From assembly GCF_030689305.1 (NCBI RefSeq), contig NZ_JAUYVM010000013.1:105588-169587 (forward strand): a stretch of 64,000 bases of DNA, given 5' to 3'. The translations under genes and the position numbers were made by a program. Positions 9,722 through 17,829 of this stretch are shown piece by piece. Under the pieces are notes generated by a model. That model saw only the letters and a program-made list of their open reading frames with translations, searched no databases and had not been told where the DNA came from. The stretch is from Vibrio penaeicida. Its GTDB lineage: Bacteria; Pseudomonadota; Gammaproteobacteria; Enterobacterales; Vibrionaceae. Each line of letters starts with the position of its first letter. Positions within the stretch are counted from its first letter, which is position 1.

Positions 9722-10099
9722 TTAATAGAGGCATTTTTCTTCAGATATGATATGAATTTGCGTTTCCAGCTTGGTTGAGTCATATGTACTGATTCGATAA
9801 GACACCCCGCGGTTCATTAGGTCTCTTGTTTCAAGGCTACCACAGAAGTGTATAGCAACACGTTTGATTAATTTATCCATATCTAGAATACCTTCCTTAT
9901 TAAAATGGAGAGTGACGTATTGACCGTCTGATTGAGCTTTAACTAACGTTAATGGTCCAATCTTGAGTGGTAACTGGCTTGAAATAATCGTCGCCCTAAA
10001 GTCTGATAACGCACTCACTGACATATGGCTTGATAAGCAGCCACTAAGCAATATGATGAAGGATAGTACGAATGTATTTCGTTGTTGGTTCAGGGTCAT
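9722..10099 (-). CDS. Lipoprotein, AspS/GspS-beta type secretion pilotin-like
   Basis: A 125-residue lipoprotein. Its signal peptide ends in a lipobox LLSGC at Cys21. The mature part (DFRATIISSQLPLKIGPLTL, NRGVSYRIS) resembles, from memory, the AspS pilotin of Vibrio type II secretion, which binds secretin subunits and pilots them to the outer membrane. Two cysteines (HFCG and EKC near the end) could form the disulphide expected in AspS. The start is ATG at 10099, with GAGGGG just upstream and a good signal peptide. The gene begins inside the racemase gene, overlapping it by 56 bp, so it is probably the last gene of that operon. Pilotin assignment is an inference from a few motifs; it could be another periplasmic lipoprotein. 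Confidence 0.55.
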   Translation of the reverse strand: MTLNQQRNTFVLSFIILLSGCLSSHMSVSALSDFRATIISSQLPLKIGPLTLVKAQSDGQYVTLHFNKEGILDMDKLIKRVAIHFCGSLETRDLMNRGVSYRISTYDSTKLETQIHIISEEKCLY

Positions 10100-11189
10100 T
10101 ATCCCCTCTTTGATTTCGAAAAGAGTATGGTTGGTAGAATACTTTGTGGACCGAGCTAGAAGACATGGACGACAAGAGCGCACTGTAATCGACGCCAAAT
10201 TGAACTTTGTCTCCCACAGCTAAAGAATTTTCCGAAGTTTCAATAATTAAGTGGTCGCTGCTGGATGAAATAATTCTTATATTGTTGGGAGCATTTAGTC
10301 CGGTGACACAGACGTCTTGACGACCTAATGCGAGAATGGCTTGAGACACGGCCCCCCTGTCTTGAATACTTTCTTTTTCGCCAAAAGCGTTTGAACCACG
10401 ATTCCCCCATGGTAAAGAAGGCTTAATCTTAGATTCGATGACTTCGGCGGTCAATGTAATTGCGTCTGTATGTAACCCTTGGACTTGTACTTGCTCCATA
10501 GGTACGCAACCTAAGAAAATAGCTTCCCCTATACGAAGGTTATTAACTCGAGATTGACCTGCATGATCTAAAACCCAATTGATTGAAGCGGAATTTCCAC
10601 CTGAAATAATATCAAGACAGATCCCAAACTTGTCTTCAATTTCATTGGCAAGATCCGAGAGAAGTGCCATTTTTTCATCATCGGGTGCGATGCCGTAACG
10701 GCACGCTAGATTGGTTCCAATTCCCTTTATTATGATATTGGGTAAGGAAACAATCTTTCGGATGAAGCCAATGAGACGATTAGGCATAACGCCTTCTCTC
10801 AGATCCCCAAGCTCGACCATAATAATCACGCCGTGTTTAGTGTTTAGCTGCTTTGCTGCGCGTGAAAGTCTTTGAATAACCTCTACTTCACTATTAAGGC
10901 TGATATCACAATACTTAACAACACGTGCAACTTGGCTAAGCATTGGAGTACGTATCAACATCGTTGGTACCGTAATTCCGGATTGCGTCATTCTTTGTAT
11001 ATTTGCGATTCTAGAATCTGCAAGCATACTTGCACCAGCATCAATCAGAACTTGGGCAATAATAGGGTGACCTAAACACACTTTCGTTACTGGTGTGACA
11101 GAAACATTTCTTAAAGAGAGCTGTTTAATAAGAAACTGAGCATTGTGGCGAATTTTACAACAGTTGATGTCTAGCCTTGGATAATTCAC
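10044..11189 (-). CDS. PLP-dependent amino-acid racemase (alanine racemase N-domain, Orr/YhfX type)
   Basis: A 381-residue fold-type III PLP enzyme related to alanine/ornithine racemases. It has an N-terminal TIM barrel with the probable PLP lysine at K36 (TPVTKVCLG), barrel segments MLADSRIANI, MVELGDLREGVMP, IGTNLACRYG and DIISGGNSASINW, and a C-terminal beta domain. Expected chemistry is L/D interconversion of a free amino acid; the substrate cannot be read from sequence. The gene overlaps the upstream DUF1611 gene by 4 nt (ATGA coupling), so the two proteins are made together. DgcN-type DUF1611 proteins act on D-amino acids, so a role in D-amino acid production or salvage is plausible but inferred. 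Confidence 0.75.
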   Translation of the reverse strand: MNYPRLDINCCKIRHNAQFLIKQLSLRNVSVTPVTKVCLGHPIIAQVLIDAGASMLADSRIANIQRMTQSGITVPTMLIRTPMLSQVARVVKYCDISLNSEVEVIQRLSRAAKQLNTKHGVIIMVELGDLREGVMPNRLIGFIRKIVSLPNIIIKGIGTNLACRYGIAPDDEKMALLSDLANEIEDKFGICLDIISGGNSASINWVLDHAGQSRVNNLRIGEAIFLGCVPMEQVQVQGLHTDAITLTAEVIESKIKPSLPWGNRGSNAFGEKESIQDRGAVSQAILALGRQDVCVTGLNAPNNIRIISSSSDHLIIETSENSLAVGDKVQFGVDYSALLSSMSSSSVHKVFYQPYSFRNQRGDNDPEPTTKYIRTILHHIA

Positions 11190-12412
11190 CCCTTTTTTTC
11201 TATTTTGCTTGTCAGAAGAGGGTAGGCTGACAGCACTATGTTCAAAAGTTGTTCTTTGGGTTGTAGCAAAGGGGCTGTAACAGGTAGATCAAACTCAGCA
11301 GAGTAGGCACTAACAGCAGTAAGCATCTCATCTAAAGACATCCCTTCGTGATTCAAAGTTAGTCCTATAACTGAGGTATTAGAAAAAGTCTCAATGAGAT
11401 TGATTTCAGATGCTACTGAAGGCATTGGCATGTTGGTAAAATCGACACGGTACATACGTTTAGGGGCATGTTGCAAAATAACACCAGTTGGACAACTGCC
11501 ACGCAATATAAAAGAGCTGGTAGAAAATGCAGGATGGCTCAATGCACCTTGTCCTTCAATAACGATGATATCGGGCTTTTCTACTTCGTACGCTTTCACA
11601 ATAACGGCTTCTAATTCGCCGGCACAAAATTGAGAAGGAACAGCATCTAATGCCACACAGTAAGGAACACCTTGCATTATTCCGGTTTGACCCGTTGCAA
11701 TCATGACGACGTTAAGCCCTTTTTGTCTCAACTCACTTGTGAGTATTGTTGCCGTTGTCCGTTTTCCTAATGCACAATCGGTTCCCATAACAGCAACTCT
11801 CGGGCACTTAACATCGTGTATTTCGCCACTAAATGTTCGTAATTCCTCTTTTTTTTTGGGTTTTCGAATATCTAGGATATGGACGTTGTTCTTTATACTG
11901 GATTCAAGAAAAATAGGGTCATCACTGAGGAATTCATGCAAGCCATTAACGATGCTCATGTTTAGTGACATCGCGTTTATAATAATTGCCTTCTCTGAAT
12001 CAGAGAGCAAACCACTTGATGGTGCGATTCCGAAAATAAAGTAGTCAGGAGTTGTTTTCGCGTGAAGCAAGGCATCTTCAATGTTTGCAACAATAGGAAT
12101 GGCGTTTGCTTTCCCATCAAGAATCACACCAGAATCTAAACCAGCATTTTCGCTATCTAAAACCGATAAGATTCGGTAGTTGTTGGAGTGTCTTACCAAC
12201 CCGTTAGCCGTCTTTCCATCTACCTTTCCGAAGTTACCTTCACAATAAATGATAGCGGTAGGTAAGACTGGGCTGACATCATGACAAAGTGGAGTCCATG
12301 GCTCGGGAGGATTTTTTTCGAGAGGCATTGAAGCAATTTGTACATCTGTCTCATTTAAGCCAGAACTGGTTAAGTGAAAAATGTTTCTTAATTTCTTAGT
12401 TGGAATTGACAT
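11186..12412 (-). CDS. DUF1611 (DgcN-type) P-loop protein, copy 1
   Basis: A 408-residue DUF1611 protein. It has an N-terminal Rossmann-like half (TAIIYCEGNFGKVDGKTANG) and a C-terminal P-loop half with the nucleotide motif GTDCALGKRTT at 210-220, then MIATGQTG, VPSQFCAGELEAVI and VIEGQGALSHP. Characterised relatives (DgcN) N-acetylate D-glutamate in marine bacteria, usually beside a dipeptide-epimerase-like DgcA. Here the partner is a PLP racemase instead, so the substrate is unknown. It is first in an operon with the racemase and the AspS-like lipoprotein. It is a paralogue of the 15031-16203 product, which shares long blocks such as SQFCAGELEAVI and VIEGQGALSHP. Copy 1 has an N-terminal extension of about 10 residues relative to copy 2. 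A structured leader precedes it. Confidence 0.8.
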   Translation of the reverse strand: MSIPTKKLRNIFHLTSSGLNETDVQIASMPLEKNPPEPWTPLCHDVSPVLPTAIIYCEGNFGKVDGKTANGLVRHSNNYRILSVLDSENAGLDSGVILDGKANAIPIVANIEDALLHAKTTPDYFIFGIAPSSGLLSDSEKAIIINAMSLNMSIVNGLHEFLSDDPIFLESSIKNNVHILDIRKPKKKEELRTFSGEIHDVKCPRVAVMGTDCALGKRTTATILTSELRQKGLNVVMIATGQTGIMQGVPYCVALDAVPSQFCAGELEAVIVKAYEVEKPDIIVIEGQGALSHPAFSTSSFILRGSCPTGVILQHAPKRMYRVDFTNMPMPSVASEINLIETFSNTSVIGLTLNHEGMSLDEMLTAVSAYSAEFDLPVTAPLLQPKEQLLNIVLSAYPLLTSKIEKKG

Positions 12413-12520
12413 AATTAGAGCCTAGTAGATTAGGCTTAGGGAGACCGCTAAGGGATGCCGAATTGACGAGTTCGGAAAAGAAAAGAAGCCCCCTACTAAG
12501 CTGTAGGGAGAGTTAACACA
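12413..12520 (-). promoter_or_regulatory. Structured leader of DUF1611 copy 1
   Basis: In minus-strand order the leader starts TGTGTTA. A hairpin CCCTAC-AGCTTA-GTAGGG (12508-12491) follows, then GGCTTCTTTTCTTTT, which looks like an attenuator-type terminator. Next comes a CCGAA/TTCGG hairpin, and last AGCCTA-ATCTAC-TAGGCT, which ends 7 nt before the ATG and could mask the ribosome site. The first hairpin lies 79 nt from the start codon, nearly the same as in the copy 2 leader. Confidence 0.45.
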
Positions 12521-12649
12521 CTAACATACTTTACTTGGTGACGTTAGGTATTTGTAAGTAACTACAATTCCGGATAACAAAACACCGTTATAGCCGCTGT
12601 TTACACTCAAGTGATACATAGGTACAAAGAAGAGAGTACTAAGAAAGCA

Positions 12650-13393
12650 TTATCTCCCTTTCAATCGTGAACTCAACTCCCCCGGTGTTGTTAGCACGAA
12701 CGCTTTAAACTCTCTTGTCATATGTGCTTGATCTGAAAAGCCTTGTGCGTAGGCAAAATCACTGAGTGAAACGTCGGGGTTTTCCCTTAATGTGGCTACA
12801 CTGGAGTAAACTCGGCGCAAGCGTTGGAAGTATTTCGGGCTCATACCTACCCACTCACGAAAGTTTCGTTCCACCTGCCTTTGGTTATGCTGGAATTGTT
12901 CACCTATTTTCCCGCTTATGGCTTGGCTAATTAGCGATGCTCGTTTCTTCATTACCGGGTTGTTTAGATCGATGTTCTCATTACACCATCGGTACATTGT
13001 GGCTAACCGACTACTGTGGCTTGTTTTCTTCAACAGCAAAGAATACAGGCTGGACAAAGTTGAAGGTGGGGAATGAGGGTACGTGGTATCGGAACGAGTA
13101 AGAAGTGAGGTTGGCATCATACCGGGGTGGAATCGAATACCACATAACTGAGTTCCTTCGTCGAACTCTATGAATTGCGTTTTTTTACTGTATTGCTGAA
13201 GATAAATAGGGTGTGATATCTCTGAATCAGATAGCCGCACGTTTCCTTGCAAAACAAACATCACTCCCGAGCCACCGTCGCTATGCAATGGTTTAAGCGT
13301 CGTTTGATGTTTTCCTTTCACAATGGCAGCCGACCATATCCCTTGAACATGGTCGGCAAGCTTGTGTTTGGGTTTTACAATTTCGAAATCCAT
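12650..13393 (-). CDS. AraC-family transcriptional regulator
   Basis: A 247-residue AraC-type activator. The N-terminal half resembles a small cupin-like ligand-binding domain (HSDGGSGVMFVLQGNVRL). The C-terminal half has the two helix-turn-helix motifs, with QVERNFREWVGMSPKYFQRL and LSDFAYAQGFSDQAHMTREF marking the family. It lies 31 bp downstream of the AhpD-like gene on the same strand, so the two probably form one unit and the regulator may control that pair. Which signal it senses is not visible. The DUF1611 operon lies downstream on the same strand but is separated by 237 bp and its own leader. Confidence 0.85.
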   Translation of the reverse strand: MDFEIVKPKHKLADHVQGIWSAAIVKGKHQTTLKPLHSDGGSGVMFVLQGNVRLSDSEISHPIYLQQYSKKTQFIEFDEGTQLCGIRFHPGMMPTSLLTRSDTTYPHSPPSTLSSLYSLLLKKTSHSSRLATMYRWCNENIDLNNPVMKKRASLISQAISGKIGEQFQHNQRQVERNFREWVGMSPKYFQRLRRVYSSVATLRENPDVSLSDFAYAQGFSDQAHMTREFKAFVLTTPGELSSRLKGR

Positions 13394-13424
13394 TTCTTAT
13401 TTTTGCTCGATTCTTAACTAAAAT

Positions 13425-13883
13425 CTAGCTAGATAAGCTTCCTATCTCAGGTTTGAATGTTTTGGCGATGCGATTCCAGCTATTGATTGCGTTAATGGCA
13501 AGCGTCAATGTAACGATACCTTGCTCTCCAAACGTGTTTAACGTTGAGGTGTAATCTTGCTCTGATATCGCTTTTCCTTCAGTGACAACCTCTGCCCAAT
13601 GTAACGCTGCTCTTTCTTCCTCGCTGTAGAGGGGCATGTCTCTCCATGCGCTTAAACCAATTAAACGATGTTCAGACTCGCTGTTTTTTAAAGCATCCTT
13701 ACTGTGCATGTCGATACAAAATGCACATTGGTTGATTTGTGAAACACGCAACTTTACAAGTTCCCACAAAGGAATTGACAGGGTTTGCTGTTGTTCAAAC
13801 TGAGCTCGAAGGTAGTTTTCCTGCTCCAATAGAATTTGAATACCTTCAGGCGTTGCGTTGAAATAGTCCAATCTAGTCGTCAT
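13425..13883 (-). CDS. AhpD-like / carboxymuconolactone decarboxylase-family protein
   Basis: A 152-residue all-helical protein with the AhpD-type redox motif CAFCIDMH (Cys53, Cys56, His60). Family members reduce peroxides through the CxxC pair; many act as general alkylhydroperoxidase-like proteins. The ATG at 13883 gives the normal family start and follows AAAGGAG at about 8 nt; the frame stays open upstream to 13955 without a better ribosome site. It is first in a likely operon with the AraC-type regulator, a common pairing of a CMD-domain protein with its regulator. Confidence 0.85.
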   Translation of the reverse strand: MTTRLDYFNATPEGIQILLEQENYLRAQFEQQQTLSIPLWELVKLRVSQINQCAFCIDMHSKDALKNSESEHRLIGLSAWRDMPLYSEEERAALHWAEVVTEGKAISEQDYTSTLNTFGEQGIVTLTLAINAINSWNRIAKTFKPEIGSLSS

Positions 13884-14224
13884 TAGAGTTTCTCCTTTAG
13901 TAGATGCACTTAGCTTAAAGAACGGAGAATTTGATTGATTGAATAAATTCGACATAAAGCCGAAAGCATCCTAAAAAAGGAACGTGAGCATAATCGGCTT
14001 GGTCTTTAACGCCAGTGATTCTGAGGTATAGAGACAAGAAAAAAAGAGCCTAGGCAAACATGAGCTTGAAATGGGGTAGACAAGCAGTTCGCTTTAGGCT
14101 CAAAGTACAACGAGAACAGGTTTTGCATTATATGGTTGAGTTGAAATACCCCAAAAAAACTCCCATACGAGTGTTAGGTTGTTTTAGACCTTTCTTAGGG
14201 GACGGGGTTGGCTTGTAATATGTG

Positions 14225-14458
14225 TTAGCAACGACTCTGATATGGTCTCAGGATGACAACCTGCGTAGCTTGCATACCTATTTTCCCATGTTTAATGTGA
14301 AAGCTAACTTTTTGACCTTGCATCAAATTATCATTTTCGTCAGCTCGAATAGAGTCGGTACGAACAAAGACATCTTTCTCTCCATTATCTTGGGTAATAA
14401 AGCCGAAGCCTTTAGTTGTACTGAACCACTTGACGGAGCCTGTGTATTGGATAGACAT
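14225..14458 (-). CDS. Cold-shock domain protein
   Basis: A 77-residue CSD protein that binds single-stranded RNA or DNA. It shows GSVKWFSTTKGFGFIT (RNP1 core KGFGFI) and DVFVRTDSI at the RNP2 position; the usual F-V-H reads F-V-R. The C-terminus is a few residues longer than that of typical 70-residue CspA proteins. The start at 14458 follows GAGGT at about 6 nt. It stands alone. A long upstream region (to about 14640) may be a CspA-like 5' leader, though no cold-box was identified. Confidence 0.88.
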   Translation of the reverse strand: MSIQYTGSVKWFSTTKGFGFITQDNGEKDVFVRTDSIRADENDNLMQGQKVSFHIKHGKIGMQATQVVILRPYQSRC

Positions 14459-14916
14459 GATAGACCTCGAATTAGAAAACGAACGCATTGGTTGTTTTGG
14501 CTGATAATTCGAGTCATTGAGTGACCGAAGAGAATAAATCTCACGCAGGGACATAAACGAATTAGAGACAGTTCGTAAATCTTCTGTGAAGAACTTACAC
14601 TGTAGGTGTCACTAACAACTCAGTTAGGTTAGGAGTTCCTTGTGTACACTACTCCTAGTTTATAAAATAGCTATATTTATTTTTCTCTACCTCATTTGAT
14701 TTATAAAAAACGTAGACTTGATTTGTCTTCGAATTGCCTAGGTAATGCATATTGGGTTTGGGAAACCGTCATCTAAGCTCGCCTTTGTATAAATAACTCA
14801 TAGTTTCATAAACGAGGAATCGATTCGTTGGGCTAAGAGATTCTCGTCCAGCTAGGACGATTGACAGGTAAAGTTTAGATTGAGGGGCGGTTAAATTTTA
14901 ATCAATCTGATTGATT
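14459..14916. other. Intergenic region, mostly unassigned
   Basis: About 460 bp holding the presumed leader and promoter of the cold-shock gene (minus strand) and upstream DNA of DUF1611 copy 2. A small hairpin TCGTCC-AGCTA-GGACGA lies near 14845. No supported coding frame was found. Confidence 0.4.
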
Positions 14917-15030
14917 TGTGTTAGGGTGTCATTTCCCCCATCGCTTAGTGGGGACATTTTGCCTAAATTCGAATTTAGCGTTCGATACACACACTTTGCC
15001 CCCTGAGCCCAGTATCAGCTAGGTCAACTT
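14917..15030 (+). promoter_or_regulatory. Structured leader of DUF1611 copy 2
   Basis: The leader starts TGTGTTA as copy 1 does. Hairpin CCCCA-TCGCTTAG-TGGGG (14936-14953) follows, with its 3' end 78 nt from the ATG, then the palindrome CTAAATTCGAATTTAG (about 14962-14977). A final AGCCCAGTATCAGCTAGGT sits just before the start codon. GCTTAGT in the loop/stem and the overall three-part layout match the copy 1 leader. The SD is weak (TAGGT). Confidence 0.45.
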
Positions 15031-16203
15031 ATGTGTGTAACTCAATCAAATGTAACACGTCTAAATCCAAACATACCTCGTCGAAGAGTAAAAAAAGCAG
15101 GTACTCGCTACAACTTTACACCCGAACTTTTTAGTTACCCTCGTGAAACAGCGATCATTTATTGTGAAGGGTATTTTGGGAAAAATAACGGGAAAACGGC
15201 AAATGGTCTTGTCCGAATATCCAGTCGATTCGATATACTTTGCGTAATTGACAGTACACTTGTAGGTCAAGACAGTGGGTCAGTTCTTGAAGGTATAGAA
15301 AACGGGATCCCGATAGCTAAGAATCTCGAAAAAGCAGTAATGCTTTCAGATCAATTACCAGACTACTTCATCTTTGGATTGGCACCATCTAATGGAAAGT
15401 TAAGCCTCAACGAACGCAATTTGCTAATCGAAGCAATGAGTTATGGGATGAATATACTTAATGGGCTGCATGAGTTTTTGAGTGATGATCCTCAGTTTGT
15501 AAGAGCGAGTCGGCTTTATGAAGTTCACATTGAAGATGTTCGGCGGCCTAGGGATATTTCTGAATTACAGATGTTTACAGGAAGAGTTACTGAGGTGGAT
15601 TGCCCGCGAATCCTTGTGATGGGAACAGATTGTGCGGTAGGTAAGCGAACAACTGCCCACATTTTAACAGCTGCACTGCAAGGTTATGGGCTAAATGCAG
15701 TTATGATTGCCACGGGTCAAACAAGTTTAATGCAAGGTTCAGTGTATGGTGCTGCATTAGATTCTGTCCCATCACAGTTTTGTGCGGGAGAGTTAGAAGC
15801 AGTAATCATTGATGCGTATGAAATTGAGAATCCTGATGTTATTGTCATTGAAGGTCAGGGAGCGTTAAGTCATCCTTTGTTTTGTACGAGTGCGTCTATC
15901 ATACGAGGATCGTGCCCTAATGCGATTATAATGCAGCATGTTCCAAGTCGGGTTTATAGAAGCGGCACGAAGCAAGTTGTTATGCCAAATTTGGCCGAAG
16001 AAATTACTCTTGTAGAGCTTTTCTCCTCGTCTCCTGTTATCAGTGTTACACTCAATAATGAAGGTATTGAAGGCACTCGTATTATTGAAAATATCAAGGA
16101 TTACACTGTAAAACATGGTTTGCCTGTGACGGATTTGTTTTTTGAATCGGAAGATGAGCTTTTATCTACGATTATCAGATTCTTCCCTGACCTTAAACGA
16201 TGA
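15031..16203 (+). CDS. DUF1611 (DgcN-type) P-loop protein, copy 2
   Basis: A 390-residue DUF1611 protein, paralogous along its whole length to the 11186-12412 product. It has AIIYCEGYFGKNNGKTANG in the N-terminal Rossmann-like half, P-loop GTDCAVGKRTT at 198-208, then MIATGQTS, VPSQFCAGELEAVI and VIEGQGALSHP. It probably transfers an acyl group to an amino acid, by analogy with the D-glutamate N-acetyltransferase DgcN; the true substrate is unknown. It stands alone on the plus strand, with no racemase attached, and converges with the Lrp-family gene. The ATG has only a weak ribosome site, so the leader may control translation. Confidence 0.8.
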   Translation: MCVTQSNVTRLNPNIPRRRVKKAGTRYNFTPELFSYPRETAIIYCEGYFGKNNGKTANGLVRISSRFDILCVIDSTLVGQDSGSVLEGIENGIPIAKNLEKAVMLSDQLPDYFIFGLAPSNGKLSLNERNLLIEAMSYGMNILNGLHEFLSDDPQFVRASRLYEVHIEDVRRPRDISELQMFTGRVTEVDCPRILVMGTDCAVGKRTTAHILTAALQGYGLNAVMIATGQTSLMQGSVYGAALDSVPSQFCAGELEAVIIDAYEIENPDVIVIEGQGALSHPLFCTSASIIRGSCPNAIIMQHVPSRVYRSGTKQVVMPNLAEEITLVELFSSSPVISVTLNNEGIEGTRIIENIKDYTVKHGLPVTDLFFESEDELLSTIIRFFPDLKR

Positions 16204-16252
16204 ATAGTAAATATCCGACACACCCGAGATAAACAGCTCCACTATTAAAGAG

Positions 16253-16708
16253 TCAAACAAAAATGGGTAACGGGCTTTTATTGATCACCTGCCTAACAGA
16301 AAGGTGGGTATGAATGTCTTTAACGCTGGTGATTCGATGAAGCTTTTTGGTGAAGGCTTCATAGCCAGCCAAATTGGGGCTGACGACTTCAAGAAGGTAA
16401 TCGTAGCCACCCGACACAATATGGGCGTTGACCACTTCTTCCATATTTGCCAATTCTTGCTCAAACTTTTCTATCGAGTCAGCTTGGTGGTTGTTTAAGC
16501 TAACCTCTACAAAAAAGCTCATCGCAATACCGACTTTTTCACGGCTTAAGTTCGCTTGATAATCTTCAATATAGCCTTCATCTTCTAGTCTTTTTAATCG
16601 CCTTGCGCAAGGGGAGGGAGAAAGCCCAACGCGTTCAGATAAATCGGCGGTAGATAAGCGGCCTTCTTTTTGAAGTACTGAAAGTATGTGTCGATCGATT
16701 CTATCCAT
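16253..16708 (-). CDS. Lrp/AsnC-family transcriptional regulator
   Basis: A 151-residue feast/famine regulator. An N-terminal helix-turn-helix (LQKEGRLSTADLSERVGLSP) is followed by a RAM/AsnC effector domain (VNAHIVSGGYDYLLEV, IHTHLSVRQVI). Such proteins sense amino acids as octamers or dimers. It is divergent from the EamA-type exporter gene, a common arrangement in which the Lrp protein controls the exporter. The 148-bp gap between the two starts is A+T-rich and suits an Lrp operator, though no specific site was assigned. Confidence 0.9.
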   Translation of the reverse strand: MDRIDRHILSVLQKEGRLSTADLSERVGLSPSPCARRLKRLEDEGYIEDYQANLSREKVGIAMSFFVEVSLNNHQADSIEKFEQELANMEEVVNAHIVSGGYDYLLEVVSPNLAGYEAFTKKLHRITSVKDIHTHLSVRQVINKSPLPIFV

Positions 16709-16856
16709 TATTCTCTGCCGGTTTCCGTTATTAAATTGGATATATTTGATTTATTCCACTAACAATATCATCTATTGGTACGATATTCGCTGAATAAATG
16801 CGAGCAATTTGATGAATAATTCTCCTGTATCTTATTGGTGTTCAGGAATAACTATC

Positions 16857-17786
16857 ATGGAAAAAACGATCTACGCTCAATCCAGCGGGATTAACTCATT
16901 GCCAGCCTCCCCAATGGTGAAGGGTTACGTGGTCATTACGTTTGTTTTGATGATTTGGACGGGCTTCGCACTTTCCATTCGCGCCATAGGTTCTTCTCCA
17001 TTGGCGACGGCAGATGTTGCGTTAATGCGTTTTCTTATTCCTGTCATTCTTTTACTTCCTTTTACTTACCGATATCTCCATGAAATAAGACGTGCGAAAG
17101 TGCGAGACGTTTTGTTAATTTTGCTGGGTGGCGTTCCGTTTTTCTTTGTCGCATCGCATGGAGCAAGCTTGGTCCCTGCTGCTTATGTAGGAACTGTTTT
17201 GGCGGGTACACCACCGTTTTTCGTCGCGGTTTTAGGTTGGATGTTTTATCGATACACAGCTATGGCGGGTCGTTTTAATACTAAGCGCGTTGTGGCTTTG
17301 TCCATGATTATGATGGGCGTTGTCACGATGATCGTTGGGCAACTTGATATTGTGTCTGGTGCGTTTTTGCAAGGTGTGGCTGTTTTATTGAGTGCGAGTA
17401 CGATTTGGGCGATATACACCATAAGTTTGAAACAATCTGGGTTAAGCCCAATTGCTGTGACGATATTGATCTCGTGGTGCTCACTGGTGATTACGGTAGC
17501 ACTAATACTAAGCGGGTTAGTCACAAGCAATTTTGGTTCATATACCTTTCAAGATGCGCTGCCATTTATTCTGGTACAGGGTTTTTGCGTTGGCCTTTTG
17601 TCAACGGTTGGCTATAGCTACGCAGTTAGGCAACTTGGATCTGCGCAGTCGTCAACCATTGGTTCTTTATCACCTGGTATAACAGCACTTGCGGCTGTAC
17701 CAGTGTTTGGTGAGGCGTTGACCATTGCGATTATTGGTGGAATTTGCCTAACGGTAACAGGGGTTGTTTTGTCTAACCGTGCTTAG
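16857..17786 (+). CDS. EamA/DMT-superfamily transporter
   Basis: A 309-residue inner-membrane protein with about ten hydrophobic segments in two EamA repeats (FVLMIWTGFALSIRAIGSSP; LSASTIWAIYTISLKQSGLS). Typical relatives export amino acids or metabolites. The start at 16857 gives a usual length; AGGA lies about 9 nt upstream. A longer frame from 16809 has no ribosome site. It is divergent from the Lrp-family regulator, which suggests amino-acid-responsive expression. The substrate is unknown. Confidence 0.85.
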   Translation: MEKTIYAQSSGINSLPASPMVKGYVVITFVLMIWTGFALSIRAIGSSPLATADVALMRFLIPVILLLPFTYRYLHEIRRAKVRDVLLILLGGVPFFFVASHGASLVPAAYVGTVLAGTPPFFVAVLGWMFYRYTAMAGRFNTKRVVALSMIMMGVVTMIVGQLDIVSGAFLQGVAVLLSASTIWAIYTISLKQSGLSPIAVTILISWCSLVITVALILSGLVTSNFGSYTFQDALPFILVQGFCVGLLSTVGYSYAVRQLGSAQSSTIGSLSPGITALAAVPVFGEALTIAIIGGICLTVTGVVLSNRA

Positions 17787-17829
17787 GATTTTTACAAGAA
17801 CCAAGTTAAAACTGCACGGCTAGCGAATA

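Noticed and set aside
14060..14218. A 52-codon plus-strand frame (MSLKWGRQAV...) between the AhpD-like and cold-shock genes
   Set aside because: No ribosome site, no recognisable family, and composition like the flanking non-coding DNA.
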